Source: Pedobacter psychrodurus (GTDB lineage Bacteria; Bacteroidota; Bacteroidia; Sphingobacteriales; Sphingobacteriaceae). From it: 64,000 bases of DNA. The notes under the pieces were generated by a model. It had not been told where the DNA came from. It ran no database searches and saw only the letters and a program-made list of their open reading frames with translations. The stretch is taken from the NCBI RefSeq assembly GCF_004331735.1, contig NZ_SJSO01000006.1, forward strand, positions 62,001 through 126,000, read 5' to 3'. Positions 48,722 to 57,737 of this stretch are shown here, one piece after another; position 1 is the stretch's first letter, and each line of letters opens with the position of its first letter. The position numbers were made by a program, and so were the translations under genes.

Positions 48722-49882
48722 TTATTCTTTATAGACAATAACTTTATTGCCTTTAATATCGAAACGTACTTCACCAGTTTGCTCAAATTTGGTTAGCACT
48801 TTCGAAATTTTTTCAAAACGACTTACCGTACCATAGTACATCACCTCTTTTGCATCCTGATCGGCATATTCTATCTCAACATTGTACCAACGCGCAATTT
48901 TGCGTAAAATGCTTTCCTGCCTTTCGTTATTAAACATAAAATAGCCGTTTTTCCATGCTATTGCTTCATCTACATCTACTTCTTTTATAGCTATACCCGA
49001 AACAGATACTAGCGATTGTTCTCCAGGCTTAAGCACCTCGCTCTCATTGGTAGTATTATGCGAAACACGTACACTTCCTTCCAACAAAGTGGTTTTAGTT
49101 ACCCTTTCATCTTTATAGCTATTAATATTGAAGTGCGTACCTAATACCTCAACAGCTTGTTTATCGGTTTCAACAATAAAAGGATGTGCTACATTTTTAG
49201 CAACTTCAAAATATGCTTCACCATCTAATTTCACCAAGCGCTGTTTAGCGGTTCCAATATTTAACGAATACTGGATAGAAGATGCTGCATTTAGCCAAAC
49301 AGTAGAACCATCAGGTAACTGGATTTGCCACTCGCCACCGTTCGGCGTCGAAATGGTATTTAATCTGGTATCATTTACATTTTCTGATCCAACTACATTA
49401 TACACCAACTGGCCATCAGCAGTTTTCGTGATAGAGAAACCCGCTTCTTTGGCTATATCACCTTTTATCGCATCTGAAAGTGAAATTTTCTTTCCGTCGG
49501 CCAAGGTGAGAATAGCTTTATTTTTTCCCGGTGCCACATCAGTAGCAAAAACGTGCTCTTTCTTTTTCTGTATAGAGATGTAAGCTGTTACCGAAAACAC
49601 AATAAAAACAACTGCAGCGGCAGCCCATTTTAAGCTATTCATTAAAATCCGTCTAGGCGATCGGGTTGGTTTGTCTACCGCCAGAATTTTATTTAGAATT
49701 GGATTCCATTTTTCCTCCACAACATGAACTGCATGCTCTTCTTCTGCGATAATCATTTTCACGATTTCGTCAGAAAGCAATGATGTATTATTTTCTGCCA
49801 AAACTAAAAGCTCTTCCCTTTCGGCCTGACTTAAGGTCTTAGCAGTAAACTGTTGTAAGAGATAAGGTATACGTTCTTCCAT
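48722..49882 (-). CDS. FecR-family anti-sigma factor
   Basis: 386-aa inner-membrane regulator. I start it at 49882 (MEERIPYLLQQFTAKTLSQ); nine extra codons upstream are open but less likely. The cytoplasmic N-terminal part is followed by one transmembrane helix (LKWAAAAVVFIVFSVTAYIS, about 80-100). The periplasmic FecR domain has NTISTPNGGEWQIQLPDGST and VWLNAASSIQYSL, and the C-terminal domain (DUF4974 type) has YFMFNNERQESILRKIARWY. It would receive a signal from the STN domain of SusC and control the sigma factor encoded upstream. Confidence 0.93.
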   Translation of the reverse strand: MEERIPYLLQQFTAKTLSQAEREELLVLAENNTSLLSDEIVKMIIAEEEHAVHVVEEKWNPILNKILAVDKPTRSPRRILMNSLKWAAAAVVFIVFSVTAYISIQKKKEHVFATDVAPGKNKAILTLADGKKISLSDAIKGDIAKEAGFSITKTADGQLVYNVVGSENVNDTRLNTISTPNGGEWQIQLPDGSTVWLNAASSIQYSLNIGTAKQRLVKLDGEAYFEVAKNVAHPFIVETDKQAVEVLGTHFNINSYKDERVTKTTLLEGSVRVSHNTTNESEVLKPGEQSLVSVSGIAIKEVDVDEAIAWKNGYFMFNNERQESILRKIARWYNVEIEYADQDAKEVMYYGTVSRFEKISKVLTKFEQTGEVRFDIKGNKVIVYKE

Positions 49883-49944
49883 AAAGATTCTGATACTAAG
49901 AAGCAGCAAAAGAAAATTAGGACTATCGGGATATTAATTTTTTT

Positions 49945-50544
49945 CTATTTTATTTTCAAAAAGAAAAAAACAATTGGAAAAAAGAACACAATCCCGTGTT
50001 GATCGAGCTGTATCCGTATCGATTTTAAGGCAATTACTAGGGCGTTTTTAACCGTATTAGGCGAGATATTAAGTATTTCTGCAATTTCAGGTATGGTTTT
50101 ACCATCGCGTCTGCTCAATTGGTATATATTTTTGCGCTGATCAGGTAATTTATCGACAGCAATAGCAATAATTTTCGTTACCTCGTTTAAATTAATAGTT
50201 TCTATAGTATTGTTATGGCTATTTTGTTGTTTGGCAGTAAATGCATCAATAACTCTATCTTCTTTTAATTTCTTACGCAGGTAGCTTAAACATTCATTAG
50301 AAACATATTTATATAGATAGGCTCTTACATTATCTACTTCTGCTAATTTATCACGATTTAGCCAAACCCTTAAAAACGAATCTTGAATAATTTCTTCTGC
50401 CGCATCATCAGATTTTGTAAACTTAGTGGCAAAAATTTGGAGTACAGGAAGATATTTGAAGAAAAGAACAGAAAAAGCCTGCTCATCTCCTCCTACGATT
50501 TTTTCTATAAGCTTACGTTCATCTTCTATCCTTCCTAGCGCCAT
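49945..50544 (-). CDS. ECF RNA polymerase sigma-70 factor (FecI-like)
   Basis: 199-aa extracytoplasmic-function sigma factor. Region 2 is seen in AFSVLFFKYLPVLQIFATKF and EEIIQDSFLRVWLNRD, and region 4 in LPDQRKNIYQLSRRDGKTIP followed by EIAEILNISPNTVKNAL. The C-terminus is unusually hydrophobic (GIVFFFPIVFFFLKIK), a feature often seen in this sub-group. It precedes the FecR gene, so the order sigma, anti-sigma, SusC, SusD is the classic Bacteroidota signalling arrangement; its target is probably the SusC operon. Confidence 0.93.
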   Translation of the reverse strand: MALGRIEDERKLIEKIVGGDEQAFSVLFFKYLPVLQIFATKFTKSDDAAEEIIQDSFLRVWLNRDKLAEVDNVRAYLYKYVSNECLSYLRKKLKEDRVIDAFTAKQQNSHNNTIETINLNEVTKIIAIAVDKLPDQRKNIYQLSRRDGKTIPEIAEILNISPNTVKNALVIALKSIRIQLDQHGIVFFFPIVFFFLKIK

Positions 50545-50670
50545 AAATTAGTCGATCTGCCTACTCACCTACAAATTTATAAGTGTTTATTTGTGTGATA
50601 TAATATACATAAAAGTGACAAAAAAATGGGTTAAAACAAATGGTTGTCAAGATCAAACCTAGCTATAACT

Positions 50671-50704
50671 AAAAAAGCCTTACATTTTTAGTGTAAGGCT
50701 TTCT
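50671..50704 (-). terminator. Terminator at the end of the respiratory operon
   Basis: AGCCTTACA-CTAAAAA-TGTAAGGCT on the minus strand with a 9-bp perfect stem and six T. It lies about 30 bases after the DUF420 stop. Confidence 0.9.
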
Positions 50705-50732
50705 TGATATCTTCTAACCAACAGGTTTAATA

Positions 50733-51269
50733 TTAATAATATGGTGAAATCATCAAATAAACTACCACTCCAGTTAAGGCAACATACAGCCATAGTGGAA
50801 AAGTAATCCGTGCAATTTTTCTGTGACGATCGAAACGTTCTGCCAATGCCCTTACATAAGTAACCAATACTAATGGAATAATGACTATTGACAATAGGAT
50901 ATGCGTTAACAAAATAAAGAAGTAGACATATTTAACGGCACCCTCACCTCCAAATTTGGTAGATGGTGTAGTCATATGATAGGCTATGTACATGACCAAA
51001 AACAATAGGGAGCAGCCAATAGCGGCTTTCATTAGATTTTGATGTAATTGTATTTTGCCATTTTTTATGGCCCATACCGCAACAATCAACAGTATAGCTG
51101 TTATTCCGTTAATGGTGGCGTATATTGGTGGTAAAAAAGGTAAAGTTGGCGCATCAACTCCCAGATCCTTTAATTTTACTACAAATAAAAAGGCTACAAC
51201 TATCGGTATTAAAATGGAAAGAATAATGATCCACTTGCTATATTTTTTCTCGATCGGACTATTTTCCAT
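50733..51269 (-). CDS. DUF420 family membrane protein, oxidase-associated
   Basis: 178-aa membrane protein with five hydrophobic segments. INGITAILLIVAVWAIKNGK followed by IQLHQNLMKAAIGCSLLFLV and the histidines in MYIAYHMTT and LLTHILLSIVII are typical of DUF420. Members of this family (CtaM of Firmicutes) are needed for assembly of haem-copper oxidases. It is the last gene of the cytochrome oxidase cluster here, about 80 bases after the SCO-like gene, with repeat-like DNA in between. Confidence 0.87.
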   Translation of the reverse strand: MENSPIEKKYSKWIIILSILIPIVVAFLFVVKLKDLGVDAPTLPFLPPIYATINGITAILLIVAVWAIKNGKIQLHQNLMKAAIGCSLLFLVMYIAYHMTTPSTKFGGEGAVKYVYFFILLTHILLSIVIIPLVLVTYVRALAERFDRHRKIARITFPLWLYVALTGVVVYLMISPYY

Positions 51270-51314
51270 GAGTATTTTATAATTCTCTTTATATTATTAT
51301 TGTATTCAACTATC

Positions 51315-51332
51315 GACTTCGGACTCCCGACT
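51315..51332. repeat. 18-bp repeat GACTTCGGACTCCCGACT, copy 2
   Basis: An exact match to 38936-38953, here in the gap between the SCO-like and DUF420 genes and followed by the variant GACTTCAGACTAATTA. It has the style of degenerate dispersed repeats in this genome. Confidence 0.7.
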
Positions 51333-51348
51333 AATGACTTCAGACTAA

Positions 51349-52044
51349 TTACCTACCGTCTTTAACGTTTCTTAAATACTCGGCGATAAGTACTTTTATT
51401 TCATCTTCTAACCTGGCGTTTGCTTCGGCATTATCGGCCTCATAAATACCGCGTATACGGTGTAGATTATCGATAAGCACTATTTTATTGCTAAAAATGA
51501 AATTGGTTTTCTCATTCTTTTCATCTGCAACTACATCGAGTAATAAACCCTTTCTAATTAGCGGATAAGTTTGAATCGTATCGCCAACCAGAAAATCCCA
51601 TTTCCCAACTTTCGCTTTAAACTGTTCGGCAAAATCTTTTATTTTACTTCCATCGAGTGGATCGACAGACAGGCTTAAAAACTTAACCAAAGGTTTCTGC
51701 TCATAGCCTTCAGATAACTTTTTAATATACTTACTTGCTCCTTGATTGTTTGCACTGGTATAAAACATATTCAACACCACAATCTTGTTCTTGAGCGACT
51801 TCCAGGTAACGGTATCATTATGCTGGTTTAGGAGTTTAAAGTCAGGAACCAGGTGGTAAATTGTATCTGGTATTTTTTTGCCTTTTACGCTATGAAAAGT
51901 TGATGCAACCACTTTGTCCCCAAAGATGGGTAAACGCTTATACCTGTTCTTTGCAAACTGTGGCAATAAGTAAAAAAACAAAAATCCCGGTATAGCTAAA
52001 ATGCTTACCAGGATTATTACCTTTTTTATAGGACTTCTTTTCAT
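51349..52044 (-). CDS. SCO1/SenC-family thioredoxin-fold protein lacking the copper-binding cysteines
   Basis: 231-aa membrane-anchored protein with one N-terminal helix (VIILVSILAIPGFLFFYLLP). The SCO/thioredoxin fold is recognisable in VPDFKLLNQHNDTVTWKSLK, KIVVLNMFYTSANN, FLSLSVDPLDGSKIKDFAEQ and KIVLIDNLHRIRGIYEAD. True SCO proteins deliver copper to the CuA site of oxidase subunit II through CxxxC and a distal His. Here the CxxxC place reads YTSANNQ, the distal His place reads FSNK, and the whole protein contains no Cys. It overlaps the subunit IV gene by one base (TAATG). It may be structural, a holdase, or a non-metal relative. Confidence 0.82.
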   Translation of the reverse strand: MKRSPIKKVIILVSILAIPGFLFFYLLPQFAKNRYKRLPIFGDKVVASTFHSVKGKKIPDTIYHLVPDFKLLNQHNDTVTWKSLKNKIVVLNMFYTSANNQGASKYIKKLSEGYEQKPLVKFLSLSVDPLDGSKIKDFAEQFKAKVGKWDFLVGDTIQTYPLIRKGLLLDVVADEKNEKTNFIFSNKIVLIDNLHRIRGIYEADNAEANARLEDEIKVLIAEYLRNVKDGR

Positions 52045-52397
52045 TAATGGTTCATCATGTGGATGTTTAAAAACCCACCTTCTATTAACATTAAAACAAT
52101 AAAGTAAATAATGAACACAAATGAAACCGTTAATGCAAGCTGTAAACCTAGCTTCTCATATTTTAAGTGCATAAAATAAGCTACAATATAAAATGCTTTT
52201 AACAGTGTTAATGCGATATAAACATAATTACCAACATGTTGGGTCATATATCCTTTAGGAATAAAAACCAACGCGATAATAAACTCTATAACTGTAATTA
52301 ATAAAAGGATACCGAAAACTTTCCAGATTTTACCTTTTGATAAACCTGCATGGTCATCGTGGCCGTGGCCTTCTGTGCTATGTGAGTGCTCTGACAT
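52044..52397 (-). CDS. Cytochrome c oxidase subunit IV-like protein
   Basis: 117-aa small membrane subunit of the prokaryotic COX4 family. A His-rich N-terminus (HSHSTEGHGHDDH) precedes three transmembrane helices (VFGILLLITVIEFIIALVF, YVYIALTLLKAFYIVAYFMH, LALTVSFVFIIYFIVLMLI). Its place after the two subunit III genes and before the SCO-like gene fits the caa3/aa3-type oxidase. The His-rich leader resembles that of subunit I. Confidence 0.88.
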   Translation of the reverse strand: MSEHSHSTEGHGHDDHAGLSKGKIWKVFGILLLITVIEFIIALVFIPKGYMTQHVGNYVYIALTLLKAFYIVAYFMHLKYEKLGLQLALTVSFVFIIYFIVLMLIEGGFLNIHMMNH

Positions 52398-52422
52398 AAA
52401 AATATTTTTATAATATGATAAA

Positions 52423-53157
52423 TTAAACCAAATAGAAGAATGTAAATACGAACACCCAAACTAAATCAACAAAGTGCCAGTATAAACCCACTTTCTCCAC
52501 CATTAAATAATGTCCTCTCTTCTCGAAAGTTCCATTAATCGTCATGATTAAGATGATGATGTTAATGATTACCCCACTAAATACGTGGAAACCGTGGAAA
52601 CCTGTAATGGTAAAAAATAAGTTGGCAAATTGTTGTGCTGCAACAATAGAAACTTCCCCATCTTTAAAAAATGGCTGCAAGGCTGCAATAGCTGCTTGTC
52701 CTGTTTTTCCTGAGGCTGGATTAGCTCCCCAATTAAATCCTTCATGGAATAGGTGAGTCCACTCAATTGCCTGACAGCCTAAGAACATGAAACCACCAAT
52801 GATGGTTGCAATCATCCAGCCGATAACTTCTTTTTTAGAACGTCTGTGACCTGCCTCTACAGCTAAAACCATGGTTACCGAACTCATGATTAAGATAAAG
52901 GTCATGATACCTACGAAAACTAATGGAGCACCGTGTTCTGCAATACCTGGGATAGATTGGAAAACCTTATCCGGAGCCGGCCATGTTAATTTAGAAAAAC
53001 GCTGAGCGCCGTAGTAGATCAATAAAGATGAAAAGGTAAAAGCATCTGACAAAAGGAAAAACCACATCATGATTTTACCATATTCTACCGACCACGGAGA
53101 ACGACCACCATTCCATGGTCCGGTTTTAACTTGATCTAATTGTGATACTGCATTCAT
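52423..53157 (-). CDS. ctaE: Cytochrome c oxidase subunit III (larger copy)
   Basis: 244-aa haem-copper oxidase subunit III. Seven-helix type pattern with SPWSVEYGKIMMWFFLLSDA, the conserved ITGFHGFHVFSGVIINI and LYWHFVDLVWVFVFTFFYLV. Subunit III supports proton uptake and stability of subunit I. It follows a shorter subunit III gene by about 30 bases; both are intact, and such paired genes are common in Bacteroidota. Confidence 0.93.
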   Translation of the reverse strand: MNAVSQLDQVKTGPWNGGRSPWSVEYGKIMMWFFLLSDAFTFSSLLIYYGAQRFSKLTWPAPDKVFQSIPGIAEHGAPLVFVGIMTFILIMSSVTMVLAVEAGHRRSKKEVIGWMIATIIGGFMFLGCQAIEWTHLFHEGFNWGANPASGKTGQAAIAALQPFFKDGEVSIVAAQQFANLFFTITGFHGFHVFSGVIINIIILIMTINGTFEKRGHYLMVEKVGLYWHFVDLVWVFVFTFFYLV

Positions 53158-53188
53158 TTGGAAATAGTATAATAGTTTGTTAACAAAT

Positions 53189-53767
53189 TTAACGGTTCAA
53201 AAGTAAAAAAACATACAGATATATCCATAATATATCTATAAAATGCCAAAAAATAGAAGCAATTTCCATTCTGTACTGGACTTTGGCAACAGGCAGGCTT
53301 TTATAACTTCCTGCTAAAGCATTAATAATAAGGCAAACACCGCCAATAATGTGTAATAAGTGCATGCCCGAAACCACATATATAAATGATATTGCAGCAT
53401 TGTTTCCTACAAGGGTTGCTCCGGTTCTAACCATACTTCCCCATGCACTAAACTGCATTACACCAAAAGCGATGGCTAATATTACGGTAATCCACAGCAT
53501 ATTGCGCTGTAAGCTAAAATTTAGTTTCTTTAAAGCCTTTGATGCAAGCACCAAAGTAATACTACTGGCAATAATAACCAAACTAGAGTAAATAAAGGCA
53601 TCGGGTAAAACTAAACCATGCCCCTTACCTTTCGAAGCGGCGAATACCAGGTAATAACTGGTAAAACCACCAAACATAATTGTAGATGATACGACAAATA
53701 ACCAAACAATAAATTTCCTTGGTTTAGGGTCAAACGTATCCTGCATCTTTTCCATTGTTAGCACCAT
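53189..53767 (-). CDS. Cytochrome c oxidase subunit III-like protein (shorter copy)
   Basis: 192-aa membrane protein of the subunit III family with five helices. The C-terminal signature FIYVVSGMHLLHIIGGVCLI and FWHFIDILWIYLYVFLLL match subunit III. It starts with FDPKPRKFIVWLFVVSSTIM. The start codon lies three bases after the ctaB stop, so they are translationally linked. An ATG four codons in is an alternative start. Confidence 0.9.
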   Translation of the reverse strand: MVLTMEKMQDTFDPKPRKFIVWLFVVSSTIMFGGFTSYYLVFAASKGKGHGLVLPDAFIYSSLVIIASSITLVLASKALKKLNFSLQRNMLWITVILAIAFGVMQFSAWGSMVRTGATLVGNNAAISFIYVVSGMHLLHIIGGVCLIINALAGSYKSLPVAKVQYRMEIASIFWHFIDILWIYLYVFLLLNR

Positions 53768-53770
53768 AAA

Positions 53771-54679
53771 TTACTTTGCTATAAAATTTAATAATAAGCC
53801 CAACTGTACTGCCGGGATGTAAAAAAACGAACAGAACATTACTTTCTTGGCATCAGCCAATTCTCTGTTCATTAAAAGTTTAAAAGCTAACCAGCTAAAA
53901 ATAAGTCCCGCTATTAAAGATAAGCCTGCAATGTAATAACCGCCAAACCCATAAATGGTTGGCAATAAACTTACTGGAATTAAAACCAGCGTGCTTAAAA
54001 AGGTAAGCAGTGCTGACGTTTTATCTCTTTTCTTAGTTGGCAATAACCTAAAACCAGCTTTCTTATAATCATCATCCAATACCCATGCAATTGCCCAAAA
54101 GTGTGGAAACTGCCAAACAAACTGGATTAAAAACAAAATACCTGCAATGTAATAATCAATTTCGTGGAACATTTCAGCCTTTAAACTACCAAATGCTGCT
54201 AAATATCCAATGAGTGGAGGTAAAGCGCCTGGAATGGCACCTACAAAAACAGCTATTGGAGATTTTCTTTTTAATGGCGTATAAGCAAAGGCATATAACA
54301 GGATCGAAAATACAGAGAGTAAACCTGTTTCCAGGTTTAATTTACCTAATAACCAGGTACCTAAAAATGCCATAAACACCCCTAAAATCAATCCTTGCCC
54401 AGTAGTCATTCTACCAGCGGGCATAGGGCGATCTTTAGTTCTAGCCATTAACTTATCTAAGTCTTTCTCTATAATCTCGTTAAAGCAGTTTGCAGCTGCG
54501 GTTACTAAAAAGCCACCGGCGATTAAAATCAACCAATTTCCCCAATCGATACTAGGTATATGGCCCCTGCCTACCTGCATTTTCTGACCGATCAAAAAAG
54601 AGATCGATGCCGAAAACACCACCGTAAACGATAGCCTGAATTTGATAAGTTTAGAAAAATCTGAAAGATATTGCTTCAA
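53771..54679 (-). CDS. ctaB: Protoheme IX farnesyltransferase (haem O synthase)
   Basis: 302-aa UbiA-family integral membrane prenyltransferase that adds a farnesyl group to haem B to make haem O. The first Asp-rich motif is present in NCFNEIIEKDLDKLMART (N-x3-E-x3-D-x2-D pattern) followed by KDRPMPAGRM. The second motif is WVLDDDYKKAGFRLLP. About nine transmembrane helices. It is followed by the oxidase subunit III genes and preceded by haem A synthase (12-base gap), so haem A supply is encoded with the enzyme that uses it. Confidence 0.95.
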   Translation of the reverse strand: MKQYLSDFSKLIKFRLSFTVVFSASISFLIGQKMQVGRGHIPSIDWGNWLILIAGGFLVTAAANCFNEIIEKDLDKLMARTKDRPMPAGRMTTGQGLILGVFMAFLGTWLLGKLNLETGLLSVFSILLYAFAYTPLKRKSPIAVFVGAIPGALPPLIGYLAAFGSLKAEMFHEIDYYIAGILFLIQFVWQFPHFWAIAWVLDDDYKKAGFRLLPTKKRDKTSALLTFLSTLVLIPVSLLPTIYGFGGYYIAGLSLIAGLIFSWLAFKLLMNRELADAKKVMFCSFFYIPAVQLGLLLNFIAK

Positions 54680-54691
54680 TTTTCTTAAATA

Positions 54692-55750
54692 TTATTGTTT
54701 ATATGTACTTGTTCGGTAAACCAATAAGTACAGGTAAAACTGTAAACTAAATAACAACGTAGAGAACAAAATATGCAATGCCTGCGCTGCTGGTGGAAAA
54801 GCTATATATGCTAATGCAAAACCACTTAATAATTGTACGAAGAGCGTTATTAACATAAACCTTGCCGTTAACAACGGGGCAGCCTTACCGCTAAAACGGT
54901 CGATAACCATTTTATACACAACTCCATTGGCAATTACCACGAGTATAGCTAAATCGCGGTGAGAAGAAAATACCTCTCCCACCTTCGAAATCCAGGTATT
55001 CTTACTTCCATAAGCGAGCGACTTTGCAATCACATCCACTGCTTCTCTAACTTCCGTTCCTAAAACAATCTGAACGATAGTAATTACGAGGGTAAAGAAC
55101 AAAAATCCTTTTAGCCAGGCTATGCGATACATAATTACCGAGGGCGCTTTACTCAATTGCTTTGCGTAATTGTAGGTATAAATAGATATCGCTAAAATAA
55201 CCAGTGCTAACAACATGTGTACGGTTACCACCCACTGCGCCAAATTGGTAGAAACTACTATCGAACCTAGCCATCCTTGATAGCCCACAACCAAAATATT
55301 CAGAATACTGAGTACAATAATCCGTTTGGCTGTTTTGCGGTAGGTAAACGAATAAACTACTGTTAAAATCAGGAATATCCCTACGGCTACCCCAGCCAAC
55401 CTATTTAAGTATTCTGTCCAGGTTTTAGTTGGGTTAAATTCTTCAGGTATTGTGATACTCTTATCATGCCTAATACTGTCAGCTAAGGCCACTTTACCCA
55501 TGCTTTCCAGATATTTGGCAAATTTCTCATTCTTCTTTAACCTACCTGCTACATATTTTTCTTTATAATTAGCAGGAAGCTGTGATACATCGGTTGGCGG
55601 AATGTAACGATCGAAACATTTCGGCCAATCCGGACAGCCCATGCCCGATCCGGTACTGCGTACAATACCGCCGGCAAGTATAACCAATAGCGTAACTATA
55701 ATGGTTATAAGATTAATGCGAATGAAACGTTGTTCTGATCTGCTGACCAT
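54692..55750 (-). CDS. ctaA: Haem A synthase (COX15/CtaA family)
   Basis: 352-aa membrane protein that oxidises haem O to haem A. Family features are RINLITIIVTLLVILAGGIV followed by RSTGSGMGCPDWPKCF, and the Glu in WTEYLNRLAGVAVGIF, WVVTVHMLLALVILAISIYT with a haem-ligand His, and QALHILFSTLLFSLQFYLYL near the C-terminus. It sits between subunit I and ctaB. A hairpin between ctaD and this gene may attenuate transcription. Confidence 0.93.
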   Translation of the reverse strand: MVSRSEQRFIRINLITIIVTLLVILAGGIVRSTGSGMGCPDWPKCFDRYIPPTDVSQLPANYKEKYVAGRLKKNEKFAKYLESMGKVALADSIRHDKSITIPEEFNPTKTWTEYLNRLAGVAVGIFLILTVVYSFTYRKTAKRIIVLSILNILVVGYQGWLGSIVVSTNLAQWVVTVHMLLALVILAISIYTYNYAKQLSKAPSVIMYRIAWLKGFLFFTLVITIVQIVLGTEVREAVDVIAKSLAYGSKNTWISKVGEVFSSHRDLAILVVIANGVVYKMVIDRFSGKAAPLLTARFMLITLFVQLLSGFALAYIAFPPAAQALHILFSTLLFSLQFYLYLLVYRTSTYKQ

Positions 55751-55765
55751 ATATCTATTAAGATG

Positions 55766-55810
55766 AAAAGGGTATCCGGATAAGCAGAAACTTAATCAGA
55801 TACCCCTTTT
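55766..55810 (-). terminator. Internal hairpin between ctaD and ctaA
   Basis: On the minus strand GGGTATCTG and CGGATACCC pair over 9 bp around a 17-base loop and are followed by CTTTTC-like text with four T. It lies inside the respiratory operon and could lower expression of the assembly genes relative to the structural subunits. Confidence 0.5.
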
Positions 55811-55832
55811 AAAATTTTATTTTAAGCTTAAA

Positions 55833-57713
55833 CTAGCCCTTGTTTTCTACAACAGGATTAGCTAATTCCCAATCTTGTTGTATTTTTTCTGCTTCCGCAT
55901 TTCCTTCAAAATCGTGAGGCAAGTTAGAACTCATGGTTTGAGAGAAAGGAACAGTTTGAGGGATAAAATCTACATCATGTCCTGGTTTGCTATAATCATA
56001 TGGCCATCTGTAAACCGTAGGAATTTCTCCTGGCCAGTTACCGTGTAGGTGTTCTACCGGAGCAGTCCACTCTAATGTATTTGATTCCCAAGGGTTTTGA
56101 GGAGATACTTTTCCTTTAAAGATTGAATAAAAGAAGTTAAACAAGAACGCAACCTGAGCAAGTGCTGCCATAATAGCTGCCCATGTTACAAATACGTTAA
56201 CGGTTAACCATTTCTTCATAAATTCAAACTCGGTAAATGCATAGTAACGACGAGGTACACCATCTAAACCTAAGAAGTGAAGTGGGAAGAATACCAGGTA
56301 AGCTGCAATGAAAGTTAACCAAAAGTGTAAATATCCTAATTTGGCATTCATCATTCTACCGAACATTTTAGGAAACCAGTGATAAACACCTGCAAGCATA
56401 CCGAAGATTGCTGCAGATCCCATTACCAGGTGGAAGTGGGCAACAACAAAATAGGTATCGTGTAAGTTAATATCTAATGAAGCATTTCCTAAGAAGATAC
56501 CGGTTAAACCACCAGAGATAAAGAATGAAACTAAACCAATAGCAAATAACATGGCTGGAGTGAAACGGATGTTACCACGCCATAAAGTAGCTAAGTAATT
56601 AAAGGTTTTTACGGCTGATGGTACCGCGATGATTAATGTGGTAATCATAAACACACCACCCAACAATGGATTCATACCCGTTACAAACATGTGGTGACCC
56701 CATACGATGAATGATAATACGGTAATACCAATTAAAGAGTAAACCATTGCATGGTAACCAAAGATTGGTTTACGCGCGTTTACCGAGATTACTTCAGATG
56801 AGATACCTAAAGCTGGCATAATTACGATATATACCTCAGGGTGACCTAAGAACCAGAATAAGTGTTGCCATAAAATTGGTGAACCACCTTCATTTGGTAA
56901 AATATCGGTACCCATTACAATATCAGACAAGTAGAAACTTGTTCCGAAACTACGGTCGAATACCATTAACACTACCCCAGCTACAAGAACAGGGAATGAT
57001 AAGATACCTAAAATAGCGGTTAAGAAGAAAGCCCAAATGGTTAATGGCATTTTCCAAAGGTCCATACCTTTAGTACGCATGTTTAAGATTGTACTTACAT
57101 AGTTAATACCGCCCATTAAAGATGATGCTACGAAAAGCACCATACTTACTAACCATAAAGTCATACCTAAACCAGAACCAGGCATTGCTTTAGCTACAAC
57201 CGATAATGGCGGATAAACCGTCCAACCACCAGATGCAGGACCTGTTTGGATAAAGAATGATGACATCATGATCACACAGGCCATAAAGAAGAACCAGTAT
57301 GAAAGCATGTTTAAGAACGGCGATGCCATATCTCTTGCTCCAATTTGAAGCGGAATAAGTAAGTTACTAAATGTACCACTCAATCCGGCGGTTAGTACAA
57401 AGAATACCATGATGGTACCGTGAATGGTTACCAAAGCCAGATAAAAGTCGGGTTTGATACGACCACCCTCAGCCCATTTACCTAAAAATGTTTCTAAGAA
57501 AGGGAAGTTTTGATCTGGCCATGCCAATTGGATACGGAATAAAATTGATAAGCCCATTGCTATTACCGCCATAATAATACCGGTAATCAAAAATTGCTTA
57601 GCAATCATTTTATGATCCATACTAAAGATATACTTTGAAATCAAAGTCTCTTTATGATGCCCATGATCAGCGTGATCGTGATTGTGTTCGTCGTGTAATG
57701 CTATTGTTGACAT
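55833..57713 (-). CDS. ctaD: Cytochrome c oxidase subunit I
   Basis: 626-aa catalytic subunit with haem a, haem a3 and CuB. Conserved ligands and motifs: LALVTIHGTIMVFF (haem a His), FWFLGHPEVYIVIMP (CuB His and the cross-linked Tyr in GHPEVY), VWGHHMFVTG (two CuB His), and HDTYFVVAHFHLVMG (haem ligands). The N-terminus is His-rich (DEHNHDHADHGHHKE). The protein is followed by a short C-terminal extension beyond the twelve-helix core. It lies 24 bases after subunit II. Confidence 0.97.
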   Translation of the reverse strand: MSTIALHDEHNHDHADHGHHKETLISKYIFSMDHKMIAKQFLITGIIMAVIAMGLSILFRIQLAWPDQNFPFLETFLGKWAEGGRIKPDFYLALVTIHGTIMVFFVLTAGLSGTFSNLLIPLQIGARDMASPFLNMLSYWFFFMACVIMMSSFFIQTGPASGGWTVYPPLSVVAKAMPGSGLGMTLWLVSMVLFVASSLMGGINYVSTILNMRTKGMDLWKMPLTIWAFFLTAILGILSFPVLVAGVVLMVFDRSFGTSFYLSDIVMGTDILPNEGGSPILWQHLFWFLGHPEVYIVIMPALGISSEVISVNARKPIFGYHAMVYSLIGITVLSFIVWGHHMFVTGMNPLLGGVFMITTLIIAVPSAVKTFNYLATLWRGNIRFTPAMLFAIGLVSFFISGGLTGIFLGNASLDINLHDTYFVVAHFHLVMGSAAIFGMLAGVYHWFPKMFGRMMNAKLGYLHFWLTFIAAYLVFFPLHFLGLDGVPRRYYAFTEFEFMKKWLTVNVFVTWAAIMAALAQVAFLFNFFYSIFKGKVSPQNPWESNTLEWTAPVEHLHGNWPGEIPTVYRWPYDYSKPGHDVDFIPQTVPFSQTMSSNLPHDFEGNAEAEKIQQDWELANPVVENKG

Positions 57714-57737
57714 AATTTCGTTCGCTCCTGCTTAATA

